DNA of 64,000 nucleotides from Rhea pennata. Taxonomy: Eukaryota; Chordata; Aves; Rheiformes; Rheidae. Within the stretch, counting starts at the first letter, position 1; each line of letters begins with the position of its first letter. A model generated the notes under the pieces. That model was not told the DNA's origin. It worked only from the letters and a program-made list of their open reading frames with translations, and made no database searches. Below are positions 51,150 through 62,329 of this stretch, piece by piece. Both the position numbers and the translations under genes were made by a program. The stretch lies in NCBI RefSeq assembly GCF_028389875.1, contig NC_084702.1, positions 41,973,053-42,037,052 of the forward strand, in the 5' to 3' direction.

Positions 51150-52959
51150 TACGCACTATATACACACAATATAAATACATTAGATATGTATGTACATATT
51201 ATATATGTATTTAATAGTGAGAAGCAATAGAATTAGAGCACTTTTTATTGACTGATTCTTTTTTTAACCTGTTTGCCACTGGCTTTGGGAAATAAGTGAA
51301 TCATTCCTAAAAGAGCTGTGAAAGGTGATTTAAAACGAAGGCTAAAAATCCCAATCCTGTTGTTAGTATTATTTAAATTTGCTGCACAGGAAAGGCTCTT
51401 AAAGCTTCTGGAAAATCTGGCAGGACTGCAGCTGGCCATTTTAGGACCTGTAACTGCTGCCGTAAGGACTGCCTGACCTTGGGGAATGTTTTTTTCATCT
51501 TCACAGCAACATGCCACATTTTAGTAAAGACATAAGGATCAGTGGATTAGGGTTGTTGCTCAAACTACAGCACAACCGACAATGACTCTTGAATACCACA
51601 GAGAACATGGTTTTGGTAAATAATAAATGTGAAAAACTCCTTACTATATACATCTTTTCATATAACAACTTCCTAGAGACTGCAAGTCGTCAAGGCCGAT
51701 TTTATACGCAGGATGATTGAAAGAGGCTTCCTAAATAAATAGGCAAAGGTGACCAACTCCATCGCGGCAGCAATGGTGGCCGCAGCATGCACGTAGCATC
51801 AACTTCTTAAGGCTTAAAGAAAAAGTAAAGAAGCGTTACAGCCTGACAGCAACTTAAAATCCCAGCAGGGTCTTTTTAAAGGAATGCATGTAGGATTTCA
51901 TACATGTCCACTTCTTTGTAAAGATCCTTGAAGCAGAAGTATTGACATTGCTGTGAAGAAATCGTCCGGTCTGGCCATGTGGGACGCAACGATGTGTTCC
52001 TGCGCACGTGCGGGGCCGGGGGCGAGGAGTGTGGTTCAGGGCTAGCTGGGGCAAGGGAGCAGCCGCTGCTGCTGCTCTTGTTGAGGAGGTTTCCTCTAGG
52101 TGAAAAACCAATCAAAATAATTGAAAAAAAAAGGCAGCGGATGTGTCTCACAGCTAGCTGCTGCAGTAAAACCATGATGTTCTCCCTACCCCTTTCACCA
52201 AGCTTGTTAAATAATTATTTGTGCAACAGAAAGGCTAGTGACGGTATTTTTTAAGGCATTGCGGTCAAGTAGATCAGTTCAGAAAACCTTGGTTCTAACT
52301 TGCAAACCTTCTCCTAACATATCACGGAAGAGCTGGTAAATCATTTTTTTTTTGTCTCTCAGCAAATCAAATAAAAAAGAAATCAAAGCTGATACCTGCA
52401 AAATAGGAATAGTAATAATTGGTACCTGTTTTTTCACAAAGCATTTTAAACTATGCAGTTAGAAACTAGTTATTGTTGGCATTCAGCATTAAAAAATTTC
52501 GGCGAAAAAGGTCAGAACTGCTTGCATTACCAGTTAAATTCTAATACTGAAAAGAGGCATGGTTGATTATCAAATGAAGAAAATATTAACGCTTATAGCT
52601 CGGAGTTACACTACCGAGGACATCAAGAGGCGCTGGTGAAGAGGAGATTATCCAGTGGAAGTTAGCTAATGTGTGTCTGTGTGGCTGTAAAACCTGTACA
52701 ACTAGGCAGGTTTATTCACAGAAACGAACAGAAAGGGAAGCCCCCCCAGGCCCCCTCCCAGTGTTAAAGCTGCACTGCTGCACTGCAAAATAAGAACTCG
52801 CTAACCCAGGCAGGTTCAAACCCCAGAAGCCAGCTGAAGCAGCGCTAATGAGCCCAGCTCTGTCTCGACACCTTCACGTTCTTGTGAGGGGAAAAATGCG
52901 GACGTGACACTGGAATAACCTGGAGTACAGCCAGAGAGGCAAGAGAAGGCATAGCCTAG

Positions 52960-53445
52960 CTCTGCTCGGCGCTGGCAGGGCTGCAGCTGGGGGAAGACGT
53001 CCTGCACGGGCGTCCCGCTCCGGGAACGGCGCGCGCCCAGCGGCACGAGGCCGGGCGGGCGCGAGACGGCGGGTGGGTGAGGGACGGCTGACAGGTCCCG
53101 AGCTGCTCTCTGTGGGAGCCTTCAGCAACCTTCGGTGTCATGCAAGGGAGTCAGGTAAAGTTAAAAACCGCGGTTTGCGTCCGCCCGGAGAAAAGGCGTC
53201 CGGCGCTGGACACTCCAGCGCCGCCTGCCCGCGCCGCAGGATGCAGCCGAGGATGCAGCCCGCATTCGTCGTCTGCCTGCGACGTAAACGGACCCTAAAA
53301 TCCTCAGGTAGCCTACCGGCACAGCTACAACCCCCAGCGCCCGCGCCGACGCGCGCCGGCAGCTCGGTGAGCGCGGTCGGAGCGTCGAGCCACCGTCTGC
53401 CTCCCGGGCCATGGCCGCGGCGCCGAGCGCTGTGTAGGCTGCTGG
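52960..53445. promoter_or_regulatory. CpG island
   Basis: A dense CpG block of about 0.5 kb lies in the domain downstream of NREP. It contains donor-like sites on the + strand (CTCG|GTGAGC at 53369 and CAG|GTAAAG at 53155) but no recognised coding exon. Frames of 224 codons (+) and 276 codons (-) overlap here, show no family similarity and owe their length to GC content and a purine-rich spacer. Confidence 0.65.
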
Positions 53446-53506
53446 AAATTATCTCAGGAAGCAGCATAAGTGCGAAATCAGGGCTGCTTAAAAAAAGCGA
53501 AAAACC

Positions 53507-53523
53507 AAAAAAAAAAAAAAAAA
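53507..53523. repeat. Poly-A tract (17) in CpG-rich DNA
   Basis: An A17 run sits between two CpG-dense blocks, preceded by AAAAAAGCGAAAAACC. It shows no retroposition hallmarks that I can see. Confidence 0.75.
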
Positions 53524-53698
53524 CCCAAGCAAAAGGCACGGTCAGCGCTGCCCGAGCGGGCGCGAGGCACCAGCCTGATCCCTTAACGCGCCTTTCCGGG
53601 CAGAGCAGGCTCCAGCCCGAGGGTTTTCCTCGTGGCTTTGGAGGCAGCATCCTGCGTGTCGCTCGGGTCGGGCGGCTTCTCAGAGCTCTCGCTCCTTG

Positions 53699-53772
53699 TG
53701 ACTCAGCTAATGTTTTCCAGCTGCTGATTCCAGAGGAAGAGATGTGACCCAACAGCTGATGTTTTATATAAA
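53699..53772 (+). promoter_or_regulatory. Candidate TATA promoter with AP-1 and E-box motifs
   Basis: TGACTCAGC (53699-53707, AP-1/MAF type), two CAGCTG E-boxes (53718-53723 and 53753-53758) and TATATAAA (53765-53772) occur in order within 75 bp, on the edge of a CpG island. A start near 53800 on the + strand is plausible. No coding exon follows that I recognise, so a lncRNA or enhancer RNA is one possibility. Chance clustering is the alternative. Confidence 0.35.
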
Positions 53773-54039
53773 GAAAGAGTATCCTGTTTGCACAGCGCTG
53801 TTTCAGACTCATCTTGCACGTGTTCAGAGTTAAACCCCGTGAATGTGTCCAGACAGATAATTGCATTTGGGGGAAATCTACTTTGCCTAACTCAGAGCAG
53901 ATCCCGAAATCCTCGCGCAGCCACAGCGGCAGGGTCCCCTCTCCTCCACGACGCAGCTCCAAGACCAAACTGCTGAGCAGGTTTCTCGCACCTTTTTTTT
54001 TGGCAGGAGCAGGAGCCGGCTATGTAAAAACGCAGAATC

Positions 54040-54745
54040 CCGTTTCTACGTAAACGCGCGCTGTGCCGCCCGAAGGGGCGCCCCGCGGCAGCAGGCTCGC
54101 GGCTCGCTCCGGCCAGCAAACCTCGCAGCGGCAGCAGCCCGAGCAGCGGCAGGGGAAGCGCCGCGGGGCTCTTATGGCGCTGCCCGCCCCGTCACTGAGT
54201 GACCCCTGGGCCAGGAGAGGAGAAGGAGATGCCAAGGACACCACGTGCCCAAGTTACATGCCGAAACCGTAAGGCACCGCTTCGAGCCCGCACAACCGCA
54301 CGTCGTGAGCTGCTCTGCCTGCGCCGCACGGACGCGACCCCGGCCGGGTTCGCGGGGCCGAGCCGCCTCTCCCCACGCGCCTGCAAAGCAGCAGCAGCTC
54401 TCGCGGCCCGCCTGGACGCCGTCTCGAAACCGGGCCCGAGGAAGCGCGGCCCTCGAGCGGGGAGCAGCGCCCGAGCTCGGCCCCTTCGGACCGCGGGGTC
54501 CCCGCCGCTTCCCGCCCGTCCTCCAGGGTGTCTTCCTCCCCACCCCGGGGCACCGCGACGGTCCCTCTCCGGAGACCGCCCCGCGCCGGCGCGGAGGCGA
54601 GAATCGCAGCCGATTCCCCGCTCCTGCCGGCCGAGCTGCCGTGCAGGGTTTTCCGTTCCCAGTGCTACCTGCGGCCCCAGCTGGGAGGGCCTGGGCTTCC
54701 CGGCAGCTTCTGCAGAGAACAGAACCCCTTCCCGGGACATGCAGA
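54040..54745. promoter_or_regulatory. CpG island, largest downstream of NREP
   Basis: About 0.7 kb of very CpG-dense sequence includes a donor-like ACC|GTAAGG at 54269 on the + strand. Frames are open on both strands (about 190 and 188 codons), as expected from composition. This is the best candidate in the window for a second promoter, of unknown gene and direction. Confidence 0.65.
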
Positions 54746-54817
54746 TAACCGTAAACACTCCCGCGAGGTGATACAGTATTTTTAAAGTGCTGGAATCACT
54801 TCTTGTTTGTGTCCTTT

Positions 54818-54840
54818 TATTATTATTATTATATTATTTT
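54818..54840. repeat. (TTA)n simple repeat
   Basis: About seven TTA/ATT units lie immediately beyond the CpG island. Confidence 0.8.
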
Positions 54841-56825
54841 GGAAAATACCATACCATCTTCTGTCTGGCCTTATAGCCTTAAACCCTCCAGAAAATGCTA
54901 AGAAATGCAACAGGTTAGCAATATCATGCAACAGCACCACCAAAATTCCCCAGAGGAGGAGCAAACTATTGTGGACTCACAGCGATGTCCGCTCCAGAAC
55001 GTGTGATTTCCATATTCTGAATTACTTCACAGAACAACAGCATTCAATCATTTTGGCGCGGCTAGCTGGCCTCAGGGTGGTAGGTATACCTGAGGCAAGG
55101 CGTACGCTTAAAATGGATCACGCCACCACGTCTTACGTAGACAACCCATAGTGCTACTAGTCCGAAAACTGACTACCCGAGGGAGGATGGCAAAGAGCAC
55201 GCTCCTGCGCTTCGGGAAGCCCCATCCGGGGCAGCGCATACAGCACGCCAGGAATTTCCTCGATTATAAATAGCTAGATCTGGCCTGGCTCTCATGTGGA
55301 TTATGCAAGTTCAGTGTGGAAGAGTAAAGCGGATTAAGGACCTCATGTCGCCTACTCCTGAGCCAGCAGCTTGCTTGTGCAGGGCAGACGCGCGAGGCAG
55401 GAAGAGTGTGGGAATAACTGCTGCTTTTCTGGTCGTGTTGAGGGGGCTTCTGAAGCAAAAAAGCAACAGGCAGAGACCTCCCAGTCTCCTATGCACTGCA
55501 AACAATTCTCGTGCTCCGGAACGGATCATTTTTGATAATTTGGGATCTTGCAGTGTGCAAGCTAGCACGCCCTGGCCCCGCACGCCAGGAGGCTGGAGCA
55601 GCTCTGGCCACAGCGGGGCCTTCAGTTTGTACCCCGGAGAGTGGTGGCATCCAGAGCGGCTCTGGCGGGCGACCAGCTTTGTCCTGAGGGGATTTCAGAG
55701 TGGGTATTCGTTGCTAAACGGGGACACACATTGCTCGCTTTGGATCTGGTAGGTCTCGACTTGCACACTGACTTGCAAGCACCCGAAGGCGCAGCAGCTC
55801 CCTGCCAAGCCTGTGCTGCAAACTGATTCCCTGATTTAATTATGGGAGGAGTGATGTGAAAGTTACTGAAAGAAAGCAAACAAAAAAGGAATTAGAAAAT
55901 CAGAGAAACTACTTCCTTACCTTCTACTAGTTGCTAAAAATATCTATTACTCTCTCTGCCATGAAACACAACCACACACATCAGTGCCTTTGATCATGCT
56001 GTTTGCTGGGGTACGGGGCCTCACGTTGCCACGCTGAACTGCTGGGTACGTCCAGCGCTGTGCTATTTTCTCAGTGTGTTGCTGTATTCCCTGACCCTCA
56101 TAAAAAGTAGTAGAATGAAAACATAGTAGTGAATTAAGAGTTACATGTCCTGGGGTAATAGGCAACCCACTCAGCAGTCCGAGCATGCACAAAAAATATT
56201 ACCTGCAATAAAAGGAAGCAGCTGCAAAGTTAGAGGTAAAATCCCGGAAGGAGAAGGCTGGTGGAGGCACCAGAAGAGCCGGTCCCTGGCCGGGGCTCGT
56301 GCCCTGCCGTGCCTGCGCTGCGCTTCGCTGCTGCCGCAGAGCGGGCAACTGGGGCCGGTGCTCGAGCCCCGAGGCAGGAGCCCACGTACAGGCACCGCTG
56401 CTGACGGACGGCTGCAGAGCAGCAAAGTTCGCTCATGAGCCCTCTGAACAGCAAGAATGCACCGTTGTGTTTGCTCTTCCTCCCGCCTTGAGGTGATTTC
56501 AGTCCAGTAACAGCCACAGCCGTCGTAAGACGTGGATACGCGCTATAGTCTTTCGAAGTCAGAGCTACTAATATACCAGCATAAAATGTTGCTTTTGGAA
56601 CTCTGCCTTTAACTTTCCTCTGCTTCATTTCTCCAGATATACAATGGTGATAATAGTGGTCATTCAGTTTTGCGATGGAAGAGGTTGCCGAGTTCTCTGA
56701 GAACAAGCTAAGACTGAGCATTAAAAACAGGCCAAAGGCCACAGCATGGGTCTAATCAATATGTGGGAAACCAAAGTTCACTAATTTCTTATGCAAACTA
56801 AGACAAGTCACTCTGTGCTGTATCT

Positions 56826-56852
56826 TAATAAATAAATAAATAAATAAATAAA
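56826..56852. repeat. (AATA)n microsatellite
   Basis: About seven tetranucleotide units of AATA/TAAA occur here. The repeat contains AATAAA hexamers that should not be read as real polyadenylation signals. Confidence 0.9.
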
Positions 56853-58679
56853 GCTTCTAAGCTTCAGGGTTGGAACCTACTTTTACATACTCCAAATATA
56901 TAACATCTCCCAGTGCCTCCGTTCAGGGCTCATTTTTGCTGTAACTTCTCCATAAAACTCCCTTTTCACCCTTCACAGTGGCGCTATAGTGATCGTGAAC
57001 CACCAAGACCATGGTGAGCTGATTCGTGCAAGCATGGGAGATGGATACAACAGTTGCTGTTACACCTTTCGTCACCTTATTACTGCAGTGGTTTATAAGA
57101 TTGATCACTGACACTTTTGCTCTGCACAATTCTGCAATACCTGCTTCAGTTGATAGTGCTTGCAACAGCCCACAGGTTTTTCCTGACTTACATTCTTTTA
57201 TTCTAGCGCTAACGTTTCCTACAGTCGTCAGTAGTTCTTCCTCCTCCCTGTACATTCAACCCTGGCATGTGCATCGGGAATGGCAATATGCTTGTACTTG
57301 TTTGGTGAGGCTGGGTAAGGCAAGCTCTTCCAGCGGGCTCTTCACCTAATCGCTCTATTCCTCGACCACCTAAGGACTTTAAGAAAAGGCACACCAATTT
57401 CCAAGGCATCCTGTCAAAAATCTTATCATATCTTTTAGTAACAGTAATCACTACTGGCACTCAAAACGTGCAGTAATTACACCCATATAACCATGTCGCT
57501 CTACGCCTTTGGTATTCTCACCAGATGACTTGCTTGCTAACAGAGTAAGAGTGTGTTCCTACTGTTGGTCCTTAAGTGTAGGACTTGGCTCTTAATTTTG
57601 TCTTGGTTGTACTAAACCTCTTAGAATCGCTCAGCTAGAGAGTCCGAACTTCCTCCTGGTGCAGCACAGCGATGCCCTGCAATGCAGCTTAGATTTCCAG
57701 TCTCTCACCTCTGCTGAAGTGTGTGGCTCTGCAGAGGTCTTCACTTCAACCTATGCAAAGTGAGAGGAGTTTTCCTTAACCAATTAAATAAACCGTTTTA
57801 TAAATGTCCGCAAAAGTTTTGAGAAAAGAAACCAAATTTAGTTCAAACCGAAGGATTTGCTGATATAAAAAATTATTTGTGAACAACCAATTAAGATTCA
57901 ACAAGGGCAAATTACGTCCAACTAATCTCATTTCCACTACAATAAGGAAAAAGAAAAGGTCTGCAAATAAACAGTAGAAGTTATAAATCTTGCCCTTCAT
58001 TATGCGTTTGACATTGGCAGATGTGATCTTCCCATAGGCAAACCAGGCTGAGATGGGCGGCTGCGGAGCTGGAGAGCCGTAGCAGAGAGTGCTCAGCCGT
58101 TTACTGCGAAAACACCCGGGCAGACTGAGTTCTGCCCTGGGTTTTGTGCAAAAGCAGTATTTTCAGCAGGTCGGCTATTGGAATAGAGCGTAACCCTGTG
58201 ATATCGTAGGCACCGAGCCAGTGGTACTGGCAGTGGCCCTGGAGAACACCTTCGACACTTAAGCTTATTTTTGATTGGAGAAACGATCTTTTTGCACAGT
58301 AAGAATAAGCAGAAGATACTGCATGCAGACAGTGTGAGCCAGCCGTTTAGACACATCCCGTCTTTTTGGGTAGCACTTCTGGAGAGGGTCATAGCGGATG
58401 TAAAGCTCACAGGAGCTAAGCTGCTGCTGTTACTGAAAAAGCAAACACTGGATTGGAAAATGTAAGAAGCAGCATAACCTACGAGGCTCCCCAAGTCCTC
58501 GTTCCCTGCTAGTCAGCTTTAGTAAAGCCTCACGTGGTTCATGGGCCTGGCAAAAGTCACATTTACATGGGTTTTTTTTCAGTTCTTGAAAGCCACAAAG
58601 AGGTTGACAGGCAAGACGCATGTGAATCACGTGCAAAAATTACTGCCTCAGCTGGAGCTGCTGCTCTCACAAAACCACC

Positions 58680-58870
58680 ACGTCCATCCGTAGCTTTCCG
58701 AGCGCTCTGCCGGACGTGCCGGCTGCCTTCGAGGAGGGGAGGTGGGGGCGACGCCAGGGGCTGCGCGCCCGCAGCCAAGCCCCGGAGCGGGCCGCGGACG
58801 CCTGCCTCGGCCCCGCCGGGAGCCTCTCGCTTACGTGCTGCGCCGTACTGCAGTGTAAAAGCATCCAAAA
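58680..58870. promoter_or_regulatory. Small CpG island
   Basis: About 190 bp of CpG-dense sequence lies in otherwise moderate GC DNA and is one of the satellite patches of the CpG-rich domain. No exon is recognised. Confidence 0.5.
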
Positions 58871-59217
58871 AGCAAGTTTTGCTCTCGTTTTTAAGCATTC
58901 AGACATCTCCCAGGAACGCACTGATAGCGGCTGCGTCTGTCGTTAACTCTGCACGTCAGGTGCTTGTTGTTATCATCCTGATCGTTACATCAATTCGCAT
59001 ATACTTAAAACACGGTTTATTACACGTTTCACTGAGTATAGAGTTGTAAAGCTGTTTCTTAGAATCGTTAATTAATTCTTTAATCCTGCAGCTTTGGTGC
59101 CTGGTATGTTCAAGGGGGTCAGGACAAAGCCGTGGATGTGCAATTTCACATTCAGTCCTGAAATGTTCTGAATTAAAAATGTTCTTATTCTAGTAGAGAG
59201 GGGGAAAATTTATTATT

Positions 59218-59261
59218 TCTCTCTCTCTCTCGCTCTTTTTTTTTTTTTTTTTTTTTTTACA
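59218..59261. repeat. (CT)n plus poly-T tract
   Basis: A CT-repeat with one G interruption (59218-59235) runs into 26 consecutive T and then ACAG. This looks like a strong polypyrimidine tract and acceptor, but no open coding frame with a donor follows, so I call it a simple repeat. Confidence 0.8.
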
Positions 59262-61246
59262 GATTTGCCACAGGGAAAGTTTTATGTAGAGAATTCTTTT
59301 GTGTGCTCTATATTACATGAGCGCAATTTTGCATCAATCCTTCAGCTGCTGCTTCGCTTGTGAATTTTAAGGAGCTCTGAGTCCTCTGCGTGGTTTTCCT
59401 CGTTTTAAGACCCACCTCAGTTATTACTAAAGCTCATTAGAGGAAGTTTTGTAAACGTTCGCCTTCAGAGGGGAAGCCAAGGACCCAGGGAGGTCGGCAG
59501 AACCGCCTCTCGCGCGGATGCGAGGACCACCATCAAACACCGCCTCCTCAAATTTTAACATCCCTTTATGAGTTCGGTCGCTTTTGCTGTTGGCAGTAAA
59601 AGGGAAGATAATAAAAGGCAGATAAATCTTGCCTCGCCTCGGCCTGCCTTTTGCATGGTTGTATCATCAGGCGCGTTCGGCTGCAGTCACCCCACGCGGC
59701 AGCTCTGCTTCAGTGCAGCTGCTACCTACCCGCACGAAGCTAAAACTCACCCGCTGCCTCCGCAGCGTGAGTGAATTGCTAAAAAGCAGCTCATAATTAT
59801 GAAGGGAGTTTTCCGAATTCTCTTATTTTTCTTCTTTATGAATGCTCCTAGAGATTTAAGCTACTCCATCAGAGCAGGCTGCGACACAAAACTGGCGCGG
59901 AAAACTTCCGCTCCAGTGTTTCTCTTGGGATACGTAGTAACCGCTACGCTGGATTTTAGTACCGTTCTTTGGGTTAAATCAGAAGGGACAAGACCCGAGC
60001 GAATGTATGACCGGTTTGCTTTGCGCGTGGCTTTGATCACCTTATATAATGATTTAGCCAAAAGCAAACATTACAGGCGGCTTAGAACTTTGTAAGGACA
60101 ACTCTGAACCCTGCTTCTTCCCAGGAATTACTGCTAAACTACAAGAAAGGGCAAAACCACGTTTTATTTCCATTTTTTTACAGTTGGGACAGTACATGCC
60201 CTCCCCCTGCTCGACGCCGGGGTGGTACGGGGAGCAGCGCGCAGGTGAAGTCTGCAGCGCAGCCGTGCAAGGGAGAAGGTGAGCGAGGCAGCCGCGAGCT
60301 GGACCTGTCTAGACTTCCTAAAGAAAGGATTTTCTTTAACTTTTGTAGGCTGCTGTTTGCGTGGCTGCAATTTGCCTCGTGTTTCTAGGCGTTTCCAGCT
60401 AAACATGCAGTCACGCAGGCAGATGCGAAAGGCGAAGTTCAGTTACAACCAGAGTTGCTGCATGACACACTGGTTCTGACTCCCCAGTCACATTTGTGGG
60501 AGTACATCACGTCCAGTTTTTTCTCTGGAAATCCTTTATGAAACCATATTGATTTCAGGGCCACATCTGTGACAGTTAATAAATAAAAACGAGAGTTAAA
60601 GGAGAAGCAACTCCTACTCAAGGATATGGCATTACATGAAATTATTCTTTAAAGATATTGCTCATACGGAATACTTCGGCTGCTAAAAGTGGAACTTCTA
60701 ATAAAGAAGCCATTAATCCTGAGATATATGTCAATGAAAAGCCCCAACATTTATGTTTCCCAGCAATGCTGGTTTTTTTAGTCCAAAACCATTGCCAAAT
60801 TTGACCGGCTTCTGCAAATCATCTGGATTCTGCTGAGAAGAGGGGAGGAATGGAGAAGATGGAAGCGTGTCCAGACCTGCAGTGATCTGCTTCCCAAACC
60901 TTGCCGCTGGGGAGCTCGTGAACCAAGGCCATAACATATGGCGCATACAACAGCTTATCAGATTTTGTCATTCACAGGGTCTGGCCTGCATACTTCACAA
61001 AACAGTCATTTTCCCAGAAGTTGGTCTGTCCCAAAGATGTTGTTTCTTTCTTTCTTTTCTTTTTCTTTAACTGAGTGGCTTCACCACACATTCATGCTCT
61101 TTCATGTCTTCTCTGTTTTTCAGTGCGAGGGGGAGATTCCCCCCTAGTCGAGGGGTGTATATTCCGTGATACTTTTCTAATCGATTGGAGATACAGATTT
61201 GTACTCTGCTAATGACATGAAGTGCAGTTAATGTAACAAGTTAGTG

Positions 61247-61272
61247 TTTTTTTTTTTTTGTTTTTTTTTTTT
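61247..61272. repeat. Poly-T tract, interrupted
   Basis: T13, a single G, then T12. It is a simple homopolymer with no retroposed body attached. Confidence 0.8.
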
Positions 61273-62280
61273 ATCCATGAACTTTATTACTGACAGCCTA
61301 TTCCAGATTGAGTTCTGAGAAAGGCAGAGCCTACTGTGGACTTCTGAAGTGGGCAAATGAAATGTGAAATCACTGGGATAAGCTCAGCATTGCAGCACTG
61401 TAGGTGTGTTGCATCGGGATGACGTCGGAGAGCAGGCAGTGTGCAAGCACAGCACAGCCTACCTTTCAGAATTCACATCGCCAGACATATCAAAAAGTTA
61501 ATTTTTGCCAGGATACTCAAAAAGATGATTCAGTATTTTTCTAAAAATTAGCTTATCTTTCAGTTTTCATTCCAAATCACAGTATTTTTTCAGGTAAAAT
61601 TTCAACTGATTTCAAGACATTTGGCCAAAATCCAAGGATAACACAGTACCTACATGTATAACACAGTACTATCATTGCTAGGATTGTCTTTCCTTCATCC
61701 CCAGATTTTCTAATTCTATATGTCAAATGGAAAAAAGATCATTTGATGAAACCTAACACCCTCCTCCACAAAAAGAAACCCTGGGCATACGTTAGTACTT
61801 TTCTTCTGTATCCTGCTTCTTTTCCTCTAGATCAGACCCAATTCTCCTTGAATCAGATCCTTCTCTAGCAACTCAATTAATTACAGCTTTCTGAGATTGG
61901 AGCTCTGCTGGTCTGTGCAATGTGTGGGGCAGGAACCAGCAAGCGAGGAACAAATCCAAAGCGCACAAGGCGAAGAAGGCAAGAGGACAAGTTCAGAGAG
62001 AGGGAGATATCTGCCTTCCATCAAACGTGCCAGTGACAGAGGAAGCAGCACTCCATTCCTTTACCTTTGCTGGGACTATTTGTGCGCACAAATACACACA
62101 TGCACTCCTGTTTTGACGGGCTGAGATCTAAGAGAAGACCAAAGAAACCGGGGGAGGGAGCAGAGAGGAGGTCTGAAATTCCCATTTTCATTCAAGTGAG
62201 TTGTTGCATCTGAGTTTATTCTGACTCAGTGTTGTGGTATCAATCACTTCTTTGCGTGGGAAGGTTGAAGTAGAAAACAT

Positions 62281-62329
62281 GTGCATGCACACGCGCACAT
62301 ACACACACACACACATACACACACACACT
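62281..62329. repeat. (CA)n microsatellite
   Basis: A compound CA tract starts with GCATGCACACGCGCACATAC and continues as CA repeats interrupted by CATA. It is likely polymorphic. Confidence 0.9.

Larger units (their letters stand above)
50460..60300. promoter_or_regulatory. Extended CpG-rich domain downstream of NREP
   Basis: CpG dinucleotides are retained across roughly 10 kb. This is not a single island but a chain of GC-rich patches at about 50460-50600, 50800-51060, 51990-52060, 52960-53440, 53530-53700, 54040-54740, 56240-56450, 58680-58870, 59490-59780 and 60190-60300, with CpGs also scattered in the AT-richer spacers. By contrast 1-27 kb and the NREP introns are CpG-poor. The pattern resembles a germline-unmethylated domain. 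It could hold the promoter of a lncRNA or of the next gene. Confidence 0.6.

Noticed and set aside
53073..54771. Long open frames on both strands (224, 276, 190 and 188 codons)
   Set aside because: They overlap antisense inside CpG islands, are low complexity (Arg, Pro, Ala, Ser rich), lack any family motif and have no consistent splice structure.
56826..56852. Repeated AATAAA hexamers as polyadenylation signals
   Set aside because: They are inside a tetranucleotide microsatellite with no upstream gene.
59218..59266. Strong-looking acceptor (CT/T tract followed by ACAG)
   Set aside because: It is a simple repeat. No open frame with a donor follows, and no neighbouring exon is recognised.
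59799..60095. 98-codon + strand frame with a hydrophobic start
   Set aside because: The start is ATG and the N-terminus is Phe-rich, but nothing resembles a known family, it lies in the CpG-rich domain and no splice or promoter support is seen.
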